From Candidatus Cloacimonadota bacterium (GTDB lineage: Bacteria > Cloacimonadota > Cloacimonadia > Cloacimonadales > TCS61), in contig JAUVKM010000039.1 in NCBI GenBank assembly GCA_030596265.1, forward strand, positions 1 through 10,973: 10,973 nucleotides of DNA. The letters run 5' to 3'. A program made the position numbers and the translations under genes. Numbering within the stretch: position 1 is the first letter of the stretch; every line of letters begins with the position of its first letter. The notes beneath the pieces are model-generated. The model was not told the DNA's origin. It did no database searches and saw only the letters and a program-made list of their open reading frames with translations. This document shows positions 1 through 6,248 of this stretch, piece after piece.

Positions 1-101
1 CCAGCAAGAATTTTTGCTTTTTCTTTAAATTCTGAAAGCAAGAGCAAGGTTTCATCCATATCTTTTGGTTTATGATATTCAAAATCGTTTATAATAGCCA
101 T
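1..101 (-). CDS. Molybdopterin dehydrogenase FAD-binding subunit, 5' end (partial)
   Basis: Only the first 33 codons are in the window; the gene runs off the left edge. The translation contains FEYHKPKDMDETLLLLSEF followed by EKAKILAG. This is the typical N-terminus of the FAD-binding subunit (PF00941 type) of xanthine dehydrogenase, CO dehydrogenase or related molybdenum hydroxylases, where KILAGG begins the FAD pyrophosphate loop. Family members pass electrons from the molybdenum subunit through FeS clusters to FAD. An AAGGAG ribosome site lies at 107-112, 5 nt before the ATG. The gene begins 14 nt after the methyltransferase stop, so it is the next operon member. FeS and molybdopterin subunit genes would be expected just outside the window. 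The substrate (purine, nicotinate, aldehyde, CO) cannot be told from 33 residues. Family assignment is fairly sure because the motif is characteristic. Confidence 0.8.
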   Translation of the reverse strand, partial: MAIINDFEYHKPKDMDETLLLLSEFKEKAKILA

Positions 102-115
102 AATAACTCCTTGTT

Positions 116-1102
116 TTAAAGATTCACAATATATAAATAGCGACTAATTCTATCTGAATCAACAAATTTGAGAATAGATTCAGATTCACTAATTCTCGAT
201 TTATAAATGTAAGAAGATCCTTCTTTTTCAAATTCTTTTTTCAAAGTTTTTGCAATATTTTTAGTCTTTTTCCAGAACTCTTTTTCACTCTCTGTAAAAT
301 CAAAGGTTTTGAATTCTAAATTATTTTTTTTCAAAGCTTGTGCTAATTGTGTTTTATCGGGATGCAATATTTCTTTATCTCCATCTGGTTTTACCATTTG
401 CGAAATGAAGATTCCCAACTTCCCTTTTTTCTTTAGAATTACTTTCATTTTTTGAATAGTTTTATTTAGGTTTTCCACAAAATATAACGTATCAATAGCA
501 ATGATAGCATCAAAAGAATTTTTGGGGAAATTTAAATTATCCATATCCATTGTGATAAACTTCAATCGATCCTGTTTCGATTTTGTTCTATTTTGTGCCC
601 ATTTGGTGGCTGTTTCGGCAAAATCGACACCTGTGACCTTTGCTTTGGTTTTATCGGAAATAAATTCAGCAATTGTACCGGTAGCACAACCTAAATCCAG
701 AACTTTTTTATGTTCATTTATCTCCAATAATTCCAACAGTTTATTAAGTTGCTCCATATTCATCATATTAAATTGAGAAATATTTTTACCGTAAAGCATC
801 TTGCAGAATTTTCCATAAACTTTACTTTTCTCTTTTTGAACCAACATTTTTCCAAAACCATCGGCTCTCTGTTTTTTCAAAAATTTTGCAGCTTCGTTGG
901 TTACAGAATATTCCTCATTTAATTCTTTAATGAATTTCTTTTTAATTAGGGATTTGTAGGCAGAACTAAGGTGAGTAGAAAATTTATCTTTATAATGGTG
1001 TTTCCCGGCTGCTGAAATGGATTCTTTAGTAACTTTTCTATTTGATCTTCCAATACCTCTGATCAAACTAAGAAGCTGTTCTTCTGCTTTATTAATTTTC
1101 AC
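116..1102 (-). CDS. SAM-dependent methyltransferase with N-terminal winged-helix-like domain
   Basis: Class I SAM-dependent methyltransferase of about 328 residues, substrate unknown. With the GTG at 1100-1102 as residue 1, motif I is VLDLGCATGTIAEF at about 134-147, the acidic post-II motif is VTGVDFAE at about 156-163, and motif IV is FDAIIAIDTLYFV at about 197-209. The first ~75 residues are lysine-rich and helical, with KSLIKKKFIKELNEEYSVT resembling a winged helix and its wing. A DNA- or RNA-binding N-terminus is therefore possible (inference). Start choice: the frame stays open to an ATG at 1139-1141, but that start lacks a ribosome site and overlaps the upstream cyclase gene by 20 nt. 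The GTG at 1102 has AAAAGGG six bases upstream and begins 19 nt after the cyclase stop. The gene lies between catabolic genes, so it may modify a pathway intermediate or may regulate. Small-molecule (UbiE/arsM-like) methyltransferases share this core, so the name stays general. Confidence 0.8.
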   Translation of the reverse strand: MKINKAEEQLLSLIRGIGRSNRKVTKESISAAGKHHYKDKFSTHLSSAYKSLIKKKFIKELNEEYSVTNEAAKFLKKQRADGFGKMLVQKEKSKVYGKFCKMLYGKNISQFNMMNMEQLNKLLELLEINEHKKVLDLGCATGTIAEFISDKTKAKVTGVDFAETATKWAQNRTKSKQDRLKFITMDMDNLNFPKNSFDAIIAIDTLYFVENLNKTIQKMKVILKKKGKLGIFISQMVKPDGDKEILHPDKTQLAQALKKNNLEFKTFDFTESEKEFWKKTKNIAKTLKKEFEKEGSSYIYKSRISESESILKFVDSDRISRYLYIVNL

Positions 1103-1108
1103 CTTAAT

Positions 1109-1115
1109 CCCTTTT
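1109..1115 (-). promoter_or_regulatory. Ribosome binding site deciding the GTG start of the methyltransferase gene
   Basis: On the minus strand AAAAGGG is followed by six bases (ATTAAG) and then GTG at 1100-1102. No comparable purine run precedes the upstream in-frame ATG at 1139-1141. The site lies in the short gap after the cyclase stop codon, which supports the shorter protein. Confidence 0.6.
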
Positions 1116-1121
1116 TCTAAC

Positions 1122-1937
1122 CTACTCAGATTCCATTGCAATAATACGGCACATTGAAGATTCCAATTCGATGCCGCGAAGTGGGAATAATCCTATCCAA
1201 ACACGTTTGTTATTTACTTTATTGATCTCACCACCCAGATTTTCGGCATGAACCAATCCTTTTGGGAAGAGATTGAGGTGCATTACCTGATAGAACTCTT
1301 CTAATGGGAACATCTCATCCCAGCTTTTACCATAATCTTTCATCAGTTTTTTATCAGCTTCTATAAAAGCTTTTGGATGCCAATCGCGAATAATTGTGTT
1401 CATTGGGTGATCTGCACTACCGCAATCTACACCGATCCACTTGATCTCCATATCCAATGCCCACTGATGGAATTCCGGGCTTGGTCCTGGATGTTTCACA
1501 AAATAACGTACTTCATCAGATTCCGGTTGATCCCAGCTATATCTATGGTAGCCGGTATTAATGATGAGAATGTCACCTTTTTTGATTTCGGCTTTTTTCA
1601 TCAACATTTCAGGAGAATAAAGTGAATAATCTGAAACTTCATCAGAGATATCTACAACTACGCCCTGTCCAATCCATTTTTTTATTGGAACATTTCCTAT
1701 AGTTTGTCCACTTGCAAAGAAATGGATCTGCCCATCGATATGAGTGCCAACATGATTACTGGTTTTTATGATCTGTCCGTTTGCACCTTGTCCCATATGA
1801 GCTCCAGCTAATCTTTTAAAATATTGAATCTGCAGTGGCATATAACTTGGCCATGGTGGTGTGTGAATACTTAATCTCTGTGTTAAATCGTAAACTTTTA
1901 CATTGTCCATAAACTCTAAAAATTCTTGTGGTTTCAT
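1122..1937 (-). CDS. Cyclase family protein (metal-dependent amidohydrolase, kynurenine formamidase-like fold)
   Basis: A 271-residue member of the cyclase superfamily (PF04199: kynurenine formamidase KynB, isatin hydrolase). The family signature HxGTHxDxxxHF is present as HVGTHIDGQIHF at residues 62-73, supplying His/Asp ligands for the divalent metal. A second conserved patch is GVDCGSADHP (about 169-178), and HAENLGG (about 230-236) matches the C-terminal glutamate motif. Family members hydrolyse amide or cyclic amide bonds. This protein is about 50-60 residues longer than KynB, with extra sequence around 180-228 (IIRDWHPKAF through EEFYQVMHL), as in other 'cyclase family' proteins. The usual proline in the DxPxHF segment is glutamine. 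An AAAGGAGA ribosome site precedes the ATG. It lies downstream of the FdrA/DUF1116/DUF2877 genes and upstream of a molybdenum-hydroxylase subunit, which suggests ring or amide hydrolysis of a nitrogen compound. Substrate unknown. Confidence 0.88.
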   Translation of the reverse strand: MKPQEFLEFMDNVKVYDLTQRLSIHTPPWPSYMPLQIQYFKRLAGAHMGQGANGQIIKTSNHVGTHIDGQIHFFASGQTIGNVPIKKWIGQGVVVDISDEVSDYSLYSPEMLMKKAEIKKGDILIINTGYHRYSWDQPESDEVRYFVKHPGPSPEFHQWALDMEIKWIGVDCGSADHPMNTIIRDWHPKAFIEADKKLMKDYGKSWDEMFPLEEFYQVMHLNLFPKGLVHAENLGGEINKVNNKRVWIGLFPLRGIELESSMCRIIAMESE

Positions 1938-1952
1938 AATTTTCTCCTTTTG

Positions 1953-2028
1953 TAGCCGCTAAGAACACGAAGTAACACAAAGAGTATTTTTTGCTTTTCT
2001 TCGTTTTTCTTTGTGAACTTTGTGGCTA
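1953..2028. repeat. Imperfect palindromic repeat element (intergenic)
   Basis: Left arm 1953-1984 begins TAGCCGCTAAGAACACGAAG. Right arm 1997-2028, read on the other strand, begins TAGCCACAAAGTTCACAAAG. The arms match at about 23 of 32 positions around a 12-base AT-rich loop. The arms consist of repeating CACAAAG/CACGAAG units, unlike the flanking sequence. The element fills most of the 139-bp gap between the DUF1116 stop and the cyclase ribosome site. A transcript would fold into a long hairpin, possibly affecting mRNA stability or read-through. There is no T-run suited to termination on the minus strand. It looks like one copy of a dispersed palindromic family (inference, since no second copy is in the window). 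Confidence 0.6.
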
Positions 2029-2076
2029 ATTTTATTTTTATTTTTTCTTTCATAAACTTTCATAATTTATATTACT

Positions 2077-3486
2077 CTACTTTACTTTTAATTGTTCAGC
2101 TAAACCGGTTGCTGCTTTGATAAATGGATCCATTGGTGCACTTAGAACACCGGCACCAACCTGCCCAATTCCCGGATCTTTATGGGCTACTCCAGTATCG
2201 ATAAATGGTGTTAAACCCTTTTCTACTACTTTTGTTACATCAATTCCAGTGGGTGTTCCACGGAAGTTCAAATATGGGATCTGGTACATATTGTTTTCAC
2301 CAAAAGTTATTTCATACATTGCCAGAGTGTAGTTAACTGCATCATTAGCAGTTCCACCCACAAATTGAACAATAGCCGGAGATGCTGCAATAGCAAATCC
2401 ACCCAGACCTACTGTTTCGGTAATAGAACTATCTCCAATATCAGGATTAGCATCATCTTTTGTAAATCCCGGGAAGTAAAGAGCATCAGGAACTAATGCC
2501 TCTCCAACAAACCAGGAATCTTTTGTGCCTGCAAGCTGCAAACCCAAATCGGTACCATTCCTGCACATTGCAACTACAATACTGCTATTATCTATATTTC
2601 TTGCTGCATCTAAAGTTACCTTGCCAACAGGCATTGAAAGATTCAGGAAGAAATGATCGTTTCCATTTATGAAATTGAGAACTTTGGCAACTACATCCTG
2701 TTTATCACATGTTTGTACAATTGCAGGTGCTATTGCTCTGTAGAAAAGAGATGTGCCGGCTCGATTACGATTATGAACTTCATCCCCCATATGTAATGCT
2801 TGAGCAATTATATTTTTCAGATCAATTTTTCCTATGAATTCTACAGCATTCTTCAAAGTTGGATAAAGTTCATTTTCTATCCATTTCAGTCTCTCTATTG
2901 TTTCGTTATCATAAGCACCATAGCGAAGTACTTTTCCCAATCCTTCATTCAAAGTGCAATAGGCATAATTACCGTACTCTTCATTTTTAAGAACAAAAAC
3001 CGGCATAGATGCTGAAACAACTCCAGCCATAGGACCAACCGTTTCGTGCTCGTGGCAAGGAGAGAAATCGAATTTTCCGGAAGCTGCCACCTTTTCTGCC
3101 TCATCGAAATTTCTTGCTTTCCCTTCATAGATAATAGCTCCGATCATGGCACCTTTCATAGGACCACTAACTCTATCCCAGGTTATTGGAGGACCTGAAT
3201 GTAACAGTAGATTATCTTTCATGCCGGGTATAACATTTCTTGCTATATCAAGTCCTACTAAGTATGGCTTTCCATTTAGAATGATTTCCAATGCTTTTTC
3301 ATTGGCTTTTTTAATTATAGTTTTATTTTTTTGTAGTATTTGTAGGACATCGTCATCAATATTAGCTGGAGGAGTCCACTCTACGTTCGTAACTTTCTCT
3401 CCTTGCTTTTCCAGATCATTTTTAAATGAATCCAGCCCAACATTAACTATCTCAATTTTCTTTCCAAATAACTTTTTAAAGCTCAT
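2077..3486 (-). CDS. DUF1116 protein, YlbE/AllG-like (oxamate carbamoyltransferase-type subunit)
   Basis: A 469-residue DUF1116 protein related to E. coli YlbE, now called AllG, one of three proteins (AllF/FdrA, AllG, AllH) forming oxamate carbamoyltransferase. That enzyme phosphorolyses oxalurate to oxamate plus carbamoyl phosphate. Family hallmarks are the N-terminal IVNVGLDSFKNDLEKQG and VEWTPPA (about 13-41), LLHSGPPITWDRVSGPM (94-110), FSPCHEHETVGPMAG (141-155), MGDEVHNRNRAGTS (233-246) and GDSSITETVGLGGFA (351-365). It has no transmembrane segment and is probably cytoplasmic. Start choice: the frame stays open to an ATG at 3601-3603, but those 39 extra residues are translated largely from the palindromic repeat at 3533-3636. 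The ATG at 3484-3486 has GGAGGAG just before it and begins with the expected family N-terminus. Upstream lies fdrA, 171 bp away; downstream the cyclase. Family assignment is firm; carbamoyl transfer from oxalurate in this organism is inference. Confidence 0.88.
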   Translation of the reverse strand: MSFKKLFGKKIEIVNVGLDSFKNDLEKQGEKVTNVEWTPPANIDDDVLQILQKNKTIIKKANEKALEIILNGKPYLVGLDIARNVIPGMKDNLLLHSGPPITWDRVSGPMKGAMIGAIIYEGKARNFDEAEKVAASGKFDFSPCHEHETVGPMAGVVSASMPVFVLKNEEYGNYAYCTLNEGLGKVLRYGAYDNETIERLKWIENELYPTLKNAVEFIGKIDLKNIIAQALHMGDEVHNRNRAGTSLFYRAIAPAIVQTCDKQDVVAKVLNFINGNDHFFLNLSMPVGKVTLDAARNIDNSSIVVAMCRNGTDLGLQLAGTKDSWFVGEALVPDALYFPGFTKDDANPDIGDSSITETVGLGGFAIAASPAIVQFVGGTANDAVNYTLAMYEITFGENNMYQIPYLNFRGTPTGIDVTKVVEKGLTPFIDTGVAHKDPGIGQVGAGVLSAPMDPFIKAATGLAEQLKVK

Positions 3487-3488
3487 GT

Positions 3489-3495
3489 CTCCTCC
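3489..3495 (-). promoter_or_regulatory. Ribosome binding site deciding the start of the DUF1116 gene
   Basis: GGAGGAG on the minus strand lies two bases before ATG 3484-3486 (four bases if counted from the GGAGG core). The protein from this ATG, MSFKKLFGKK followed by IEIVNVGLDS, has the family's normal N-terminus. The longer reading frame starting at 3603 has no such site and runs through a repeat. Confidence 0.65.
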
Positions 3496-3532
3496 GCTAA
3501 TTATTTTTATACATTTTCTAGATTGAAAAAGG

Positions 3533-3636
3533 TTTGTCTTTCTGAGGAAATCTTCGAAGAAATTTCTCACGAAGAATCTCATTATAAACAGAGATCCTTC
3601 CAAAGAACAACGTGTAGGATTTGTCAGGATGACAAA
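3533..3636. repeat. Nested palindromic interspersed repeat element (~104 bp)
   Basis: The outer ends form an imperfect inverted repeat: TTTGTCTTTCTGA at 3533-3545 against TTTGTCATCCTGA read from 3636 backwards (11 of 13). An inner stem pairs GAAGAATCTC (3571-3580) with GAGATCCTTC (3591-3600), 9 of 10, around a 10-base AT loop. It extends through TTCT (3564-3567) with AGAA (3604-3607). TCTTCGAAGA at 3551-3560 is itself a perfect 10-bp palindrome. This TGTCATCCTGA...GGATCTC...GAGATTCTTCG pattern resembles palindromic elements dispersed through many environmental bacterial genomes (from memory). It occupies most of the gap between fdrA and the DUF1116 gene, and reading through it gives the spurious N-terminal extension of the latter. 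It may form an mRNA hairpin inside the operon. Confidence 0.65.
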
Positions 3637-3657
3637 GAATACTCATTTTAATAGAAT

Positions 3658-5208
3658 TCATTTAATTTCTCTTATTATTAGGCTAACAATTTCCGCAGCT
3701 GCGGCATTCGATGGCATAACAAGAATATCATTTTTTTCTAATATCTCAATTACCTTGTTTTTATTTTGTGGATCTTGTTCAGTTCCCGTTACAGAGCAGA
3801 TGAATGAGATATCAGGAACAATTATTTGTGCTTCTTTAATTATTGGAAGGATCTCACTTATAGGGTCAATATTTGCACCATATCCTAACACAAGATCAAA
3901 TAAAATTATTGCAGTTTTTTTATCTTGTGCTTCCTGCAGTATTCTCTTATTTCTCAGATCAAAATCCATCATCGGATGCAGACGGCCAACCGTGAATTCA
4001 TCTTCACCCAGATCGACCAAGGTATGCTCTTTGCTTAACCATGAATCTTCTAAGGCAAATTTTTCATCGGCAGATCTATTACTGAAAATGTTTTCAATAT
4101 CTTTTCCCAGAATGATCTGAGCTTCATCACAAAGAGTTCCACCGCTGAATAATCCACGAATGTATTTTCTTCCCGAAGAAATCTTTTCAACTTCCTTATC
4201 AACAATAGATCCATAACTCACTCTTCTCTCTTCTAAAAATTCTGCTACTTTAGAAGTTTCTAAGTTATCAGAAATTGCACAAGCCAAGAGGGCAGCTTCT
4301 TCCAAAGTTTCCGCTGCAATAGCACCGCTTTCTTCTATTAAACTTCTATCTGCACCAAGGAAAATACTGACAACCGGTTTAGAAATTTCCTTGAGTTTAG
4401 AGTTGATCTTTTTAAGAACAGTAGGATGCGGTGGTTTGGAAACAAGGACGATCACCTTTGTCTCATCATCATCTTTTAGTGCTTCCAAAGAAGCGATGAA
4501 CATCATCCCGCCAACCTGTTCTTTTATATCACGTCCCCCAGTTCCGATAGCTTGAGAAATACCAAAACCCTCTTCAGAAATAATTGAGCTGACTTCCTGT
4601 AAACCGGTTCCTGAAGCTGCAATAATGCCAATGCTTCCTCTATTCACTACATTAGAAAATGCCAATGGAACACCATTAATAATTGCTGTCCCGCAATCTG
4701 GTCCCATCATGAGCAGATCATGTGCAAGCGCATATTTTTTAAGTTCGATCTCTGTTTCCAGCGGAACATTATCAGAAAAGAGCATTACATTCAAGCCTTT
4801 CTTTAAAGCCTTCATTGCTTCATTACCAGCATATTTTCCAGCTATGGAAATGAGAGAAAGATTCGAATCCGGCTGAATCTTAATTGCACCATCAAGACTT
4901 TTGGGAGTGAATGATCCTTGGTTATCTTTTTTGTTTCTGATCTCACTTAAAAATATGTCCACATTTTCAAACATCTCATCAAACTTATCTTCATAATCAG
5001 ACTTTATTACAATTAAAAGATCTGTATCATCATATTTTTCAAATTCGTTCAGATAGAGATCGGCAGTTTTGAGAATTGATTTATTTTCCTGAGTTGCCAT
5101 CACCACAGTTGCATCTTGTACGTAATCCATTTGAGCGATATCTTTTCCCACGATCATAAGACTCACTGAATCAAAATATTCACCCTTTTTAACTATACCT
5201 TTTATCAT
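3658..5208 (-). CDS. fdrA: FdrA-family protein (AllF-like, oxamate carbamoyltransferase-type subunit)
   Basis: A 516-residue FdrA homologue (E. coli FdrA, also called AllF, is somewhat longer). It shares the succinyl-CoA synthetase alpha fold: MMGPDCGTAIINGVPLAF (about 167-184), GSIGIIAASGTGLQEV (191-206) and IGTGGRDI (221-228) line the nucleotide/CoA-binding and ligase regions. FdrA-specific motifs follow: FSGGTLCDEAQ (354-364) and LVDLGEDEFTVGRLHPMMD (397-415). The stretch that in true SucD carries the phospho-histidine (GHAGA) here reads ESGAIAA (293-299), so the histidine is absent. That fits a protein that is not a normal CoA ligase. E. coli AllF works with AllG and AllH on oxalurate/carbamoyl phosphate. 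The ATG at 5206-5208 overlaps the end of the DUF2877 gene by 20 nt and has GGGAG six bases upstream, so translational coupling is likely. No membrane segments. Family firm; substrate inferred from the trio. Confidence 0.92.
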   Translation of the reverse strand: MIKGIVKKGEYFDSVSLMIVGKDIAQMDYVQDATVVMATQENKSILKTADLYLNEFEKYDDTDLLIVIKSDYEDKFDEMFENVDIFLSEIRNKKDNQGSFTPKSLDGAIKIQPDSNLSLISIAGKYAGNEAMKALKKGLNVMLFSDNVPLETEIELKKYALAHDLLMMGPDCGTAIINGVPLAFSNVVNRGSIGIIAASGTGLQEVSSIISEEGFGISQAIGTGGRDIKEQVGGMMFIASLEALKDDDETKVIVLVSKPPHPTVLKKINSKLKEISKPVVSIFLGADRSLIEESGAIAAETLEEAALLACAISDNLETSKVAEFLEERRVSYGSIVDKEVEKISSGRKYIRGLFSGGTLCDEAQIILGKDIENIFSNRSADEKFALEDSWLSKEHTLVDLGEDEFTVGRLHPMMDFDLRNKRILQEAQDKKTAIILFDLVLGYGANIDPISEILPIIKEAQIIVPDISFICSVTGTEQDPQNKNKVIEILEKNDILVMPSNAAAAEIVSLIIREIK

Positions 5209-6019
5209 TTAGAACTCCCTTTATAGTCAGAATAAATCCTGTTAACATATCAGATCCGGATGTATGCCCGGAACTGATTATTTTGTTAGCATGATGTGAA
5301 ATTTTATTATTATTATATTTTAATGCTTTTAATAATTCATAAAAATTTTCATAATACTTGTTTGAATACGAAAATTTAAGGAATGTGTTTGAAATTAAAT
5401 TGCTACCGATAGAATTCAAATAACATTCGTCAATAATCTCAGAAAATTTATTACTCATGATTTGATTAAGATAATTTAAAGCATACAAAATTCCGCAATT
5501 AAAATCATCTCCACTGGGTGTCAGACCGAATCCAACACCTTTCATATTTTTGGCAATTGTTGGAAGATTTTCTAAAGAAATATTTTGAACTGCATACTTG
5601 ACGTGTGTAAGAAAGGCTTTCTCAAAAGTGGTTTGGAAGAAGATCTCATTATTGGGGAATAGTAAAAACCCTAGACTTTGAGGAGATATTTTGTCAGAGA
5701 TTTCATCTAATAATATTTCTATTTTAGATAATAATTCTGATATATTAGCTATATAAATATATACTTTTGGATGTGATTTGATAGGGTCAATTTGAAGGGC
5801 TGTATTCCCTATTGAAATTGTGGAGTTAGAAATAGTAATTGTTTGCTTTGCATGTTGAGGGAAATTGTTCAATACAATATTATTAGGTCCATTACCAATT
5901 TTATATGAAACTAAAGATACGATCTCTTTATTATTTGTGTAATTATGAACGCTTTTAAATTTGGAGTGTAATTTATAATGACCCTTTTTTATACAATCTC
6001 CAAAATCTAAAATTTGCAT
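5189..6019 (-). CDS. DUF2877 protein, YlbF/AllH-like (third subunit of the FdrA module)
   Basis: A 276-residue DUF2877 protein, the family of E. coli YlbF/AllH (about 271 residues). The diagnostic motif GVGFGLTPSGDDFNCG is at residues 161-176, and a second glycine/serine motif, SGHTSGSDMLTGF, at 250-262 is typical of the family's C-terminus. The N-terminal half is poorly conserved and rich in Asn, Ile and Lys. It is more AT-driven in composition than its two partners. Start choice: the frame opens at an ATG six codons earlier (6035-6037), but GGGAG at 6024-6028 lies four bases before ATG 6017-6019, so that start is preferred. It is the first gene of the minus-strand catabolic group and its end overlaps fdrA. 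The trio order DUF2877, fdrA, DUF1116 supports an AllFGH-type carbamoyltransferase. Assignment rests on the two motifs and context; divergence of the rest lowers certainty about activity. Confidence 0.82.
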   Translation of the reverse strand: MQILDFGDCIKKGHYKLHSKFKSVHNYTNNKEIVSLVSYKIGNGPNNIVLNNFPQHAKQTITISNSTISIGNTALQIDPIKSHPKVYIYIANISELLSKIEILLDEISDKISPQSLGFLLFPNNEIFFQTTFEKAFLTHVKYAVQNISLENLPTIAKNMKGVGFGLTPSGDDFNCGILYALNYLNQIMSNKFSEIIDECYLNSIGSNLISNTFLKFSYSNKYYENFYELLKALKYNNNKISHHANKIISSGHTSGSDMLTGFILTIKGVLNDKRYS

Positions 6020-6042
6020 AGAACTCCCAAAAAACAAATTAT

Positions 6043-6067
6043 TCTCTTCTTAAAAAATTTAAGAGAG
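6043..6067. other. Imperfect hairpin in the 229-bp gap upstream of the catabolic operon
   Basis: TCTCTTCTTAAA and TTTAAGAGAGA can pair with one bulged base around a short A-rich loop. The hairpin lies about 25 bases upstream of the DUF2877 start, so it would be in the 5' leader of the catabolic transcript. The whole gap 6020-6248 is otherwise AT-rich with no gene; it must hold the end of the ABC transcript and probably the promoter of the next group. The stem is A/T-rich and could be chance; its function is unknown. Confidence 0.25.
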
Positions 6068-6248
6068 AAAAGAGTCAAACTTCTGTTTTTGAAGTCATAA
6101 TGTCAAATCTTTTTTGATAGCAGAGAATTAATGATATTACATTCTCAAATAGGTTGCTTAATTAATAATTTAAATTTTGTTTACTAGAAAAAGATCGATC
6201 ATAAAGAACGAACTCGATAAAATATATAGCTAATTTAAGCTTACAATA

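Noticed and set aside
2047..2065. Tandem CTTTCATAA repeat (two copies) in the spacer after the DUF1116 gene
   Set aside because: Only two short AT-rich units; likely chance or slippage. No CRISPR-like spacing anywhere in the window.
3487..3603. N-terminal extension of the DUF1116 protein by 39 residues (start at 3603)
   Set aside because: The extra codons come largely from a palindromic repeat. The ATG at 3486 has GGAGGAG before it and gives the family's normal N-terminus.
3146..4120. Plus-strand open frames opposite the DUF1116 and fdrA genes
   Set aside because: They lack ribosome sites and recognisable motifs, and lie opposite well-supported genes; they are antisense artefacts.
6079..6095. 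Small hairpin ACTTC / GAAGT
   Set aside because: Only five base pairs with a 7-base loop and no T-run; not distinguishable from chance.
6073..6106. TTGACA/TTGACT hexamers on the minus strand as promoter of the catabolic operon
   Set aside because: Neither has a TATAAT-like box at the right spacing, and such hexamers are expected by chance in AT-rich DNA.
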